Assembly: GCA_902461085.1 (NCBI GenBank)
Contig: CABPWH010000053.1
Span: 1 to 14,320, forward strand
Direction of reading: 5' to 3'
Source of the DNA: an uncultured Collinsella sp.
Lineage (GTDB): Bacteria > Actinomycetota > Coriobacteriia > Coriobacteriales > Coriobacteriaceae
Length of the DNA stretch: 14,320 nucleotides
In this document: piece by piece, positions 13,322 to 14,320 of the stretch
Layout: each line of letters begins with the position of its first letter
Numbering within the stretch: position 1 is the first letter of the stretch
Program-made: the position numbers and the translations under genes
Notes under the pieces: model-generated
What the model was told of the DNA's origin: nothing
The model's input: only the letters and a program-made list of their open reading frames with translations
The model's database searches: none

Positions 13322-13735
13322 ATGGAAGTGCTCAAACTTTTTGCGCCTTACGGACCGGCTTGGCTTGGAGGCGTGCTCCTGACGCTCGTTGCGTTCTACT
13401 TCGGGAGACAGTTTCTCGAGGAGTACAAACGCCAAAACCAGCGGAAGGGCGAGCTCGACCTGAAACGCGAGGAGCGCAAGCAGGCCGAAGTCGACGAGAG
13501 GGCGCAGCGCGACCGCGAGCGGTCCCAAATGGAGGGGCGCATCGCCGCCCAGATGGAGCGCAGCAACACCCTGATTGAAGGAATGAAAACGCTCATGGAG
13601 TCGGTTGTCGCGTCAAATGACGTCCTTCACGCAGACTTGGTCAACAGCCAGGCGCGCAGCCAGGGCATGGCAGAGAAGGTCGACCATATCTACGACCGAG
13701 TTGACCTCATGTACAACAAGGAGACAGGGAGATAG
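13322..13735 (+). CDS. Membrane-anchored coiled-coil protein of the lysis cassette
   Basis: A 137-residue protein with ATG 13322 and AAGGAGGG (13306-13313) upstream. One transmembrane helix is visible at ~12-28 (PAWLGGVLLTLVAFYFG). It is followed by a highly charged helical coiled coil (~30-80, FLEEYKRQNQRKGELDLKRE onward) and a second helix (~85-130, ending VDHIYDRVDLMYNKETGR). It is directly followed by a holin-like gene two bases later. The architecture, one membrane anchor plus a long helix next to a holin, is like BhlA/XhlA-type accessory lysis proteins, although those usually put the coil first. It may help or modulate the holin. No family was recognised with confidence. Confidence 0.7.
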   Translation: MEVLKLFAPYGPAWLGGVLLTLVAFYFGRQFLEEYKRQNQRKGELDLKREERKQAEVDERAQRDRERSQMEGRIAAQMERSNTLIEGMKTLMESVVASNDVLHADLVNSQARSQGMAEKVDHIYDRVDLMYNKETGR

Positions 13736-13737
13736 AG

Positions 13738-14046
13738 ATGACTGATATACAGGCAGGGCTCACGGTGCTGACCGTCCTCGTGGTGCCCTATATCGTGCAG
13801 GCTATCAAGACGAAGGCGATGACCGGCAATGTTGCCCGCTGGACGGCCATTGCAGTATCGGCGCTGTGCGGCGCATTGACGGCCATGGCCGGGGGTATGC
13901 CGACTGACCCCACGGCGTGGGTTACGTCCATCTTCGCCGCGGTAGGCGGCGTGCAGGTGGCCTACGCCGCCTTCAAGAGCGTTGGCGTTACCGACAAGTG
14001 GCTCGACGCGCTCTTGGCGCTCGGCGACGTGAAGAAGGAGGGCTAG
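13738..14046 (+). CDS. Holin-like membrane protein
   Basis: A 102-residue protein starting at ATG 13738 with AAGGAGA (13720-13726) upstream. Three hydrophobic segments can be seen: ~5-22 (QAGLTVLTVLVVPYIVQA), ~33-51 (ARWTAIAVSALCGALTAMA) and ~60-79 (AWVTSIFAAVGGVQVAYAAF). A charged C-terminal tail (DVKKEG) follows. Length, membrane content and position directly upstream of an amidase gene fit a phage holin, which opens the membrane so that the endolysin reaches the cell wall. The exact holin family is not clear. Confidence 0.75.
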   Translation: MTDIQAGLTVLTVLVVPYIVQAIKTKAMTGNVARWTAIAVSALCGALTAMAGGMPTDPTAWVTSIFAAVGGVQVAYAAFKSVGVTDKWLDALLALGDVKKEG

Positions 14047-14048
14047 CC

Positions 14049-14108
14049 ATGGATGACGAGACCTTTGAAGAGCTTAACGACGGAAGGGGCGACGATGACG
14101 AAGAGTAG
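14049..14108 (+). CDS. Tiny acidic ORF between holin and amidase
   Basis: A 19-residue ORF (MDDETFEELNDGRGDDDEE) beginning two bases after the holin stop. It has a strong ribosome binding site AAGGAGGG (14035-14042), better than that of the amidase behind it. It ends at TAG 14106-14108, inside the amidase gene, so ribosomes terminating here could reinitiate at ATG 14095. It could be a translational coupler, a small regulatory peptide, or chance. The strong ribosome binding site is the only real evidence. Confidence 0.4.
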   Translation: MDDETFEELNDGRGDDDEE

Positions 14109-14277
14109 CCTCTGCACCTACGCCAACATCACTGGCAACCGCAACAGCGGGCGTTCGGGCAATCGCGTTTGCAAGATCACGCCGCACTACATGGCGGCCC
14201 ATTGGACGGGCAGGCAGTGCGCCGACTACTTCGCAGCGACCGCGCGCCAGGCAAGCTCGAACTACTGCATCGGCTAA
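14095..14277 (+). pseudogene. N-acetylmuramoyl-L-alanine amidase endolysin, interrupted after 60 residues
   Basis: ATG 14095 has GGAAGGGG (14082-14089) upstream and follows the holin, so this is the endolysin gene. The residues KITPHYMAAHWTG (27-39), containing the presumed zinc ligand H31, and then RQASSNYCIG (51-60) match the N-terminal half of the Amidase_2 family, which cleaves the bond between MurNAc and L-Ala. In intact members, SSNYxIG is followed by a glycine-rich segment and the rest of a ~140-residue domain. Here the frame stops at TAA 14275-14277 exactly after this motif. None of the three frames over the remaining 43 bases looks like the missing part. Either the gene is broken, or something (intron, IStron, insertion) interrupts it and the rest lies beyond the window. 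Confidence 0.6.
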
Positions 14278-14320
14278 CACGGCGGCAGCCCCCTGAGGGC
14301 GGGCGAAGGGCGGGCATGCA

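Noticed and set aside
1..14320. tRNA genes, rRNA genes, CRISPR arrays, insertion sequences, integrase and attachment sites
   Set aside because: I looked for these by eye on both strands and saw no supporting structure or gene in this window.

Overview
The window is a late-gene segment of a temperate or lytic siphovirus-type phage, most likely a prophage. All credible genes lie on the + strand, packed head to tail with short overlaps and clear Shine-Dalgarno sequences. Coding is strongly GC-biased at third codon positions. High GC, a long-tailed (Siphoviridae-like) tail module and gut-type features (XkdX-like protein, DUF6273-like tip protein, diversity-generating retroelement) suggest a high-GC Gram-positive gut host such as an Eggerthellaceae/Coriobacteriia member. 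The host assignment is inference and was not tested by any search.

Layout. Positions 1-1252 hold the head-tail interface: the end of a connector-region gene, a head-closure-like protein, an HK97 gp10-like protein and a tail-terminator-like protein. Positions 1265-5233 hold the tail tube protein, a tail assembly chaperone with a canonical T TTT TTA -1 frameshift site, and an 865-residue tape measure protein. Positions 5237-9602 hold the tail-tip proteins: a large fibronectin-III-type protein, a hub-like protein, a small OB-like protein and a coiled-coil fibre.

Positions 9616-12736 are a complete diversity-generating retroelement (DGR). It consists of a target gene whose last ~43 codons are the variable repeat (VR, 10391-10519), a post-VR hairpin, tandem hairpins with a terminator, an Avd-like accessory gene, the template repeat (TR, 11130-11258), a structured spacer, a reverse transcriptase with a YMDD box, and a terminator. 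TR and VR align without gaps over 129 positions. By hand I count 15 differences, all of them at TR adenines (15 of 25 adenines changed, 0 of 104 non-adenines). This is the signature of adenine-specific mutagenic retrohoming, so the phage can rewrite its presumed receptor-binding tip.

Positions 12814-14277 hold a small unrecognised phage protein, an XkdX-like protein, a membrane-anchored coiled-coil protein, a holin-like protein, a tiny acidic ORF, and the start of an amidase endolysin. The amidase reading frame ends abruptly after the conserved SSNYxIG motif.

The points most worth a second look are the DGR itself, a perfect TATAAT placed just upstream of TR, a G8 tract that appears to throw the end of the RT out of frame, and the interrupted amidase.
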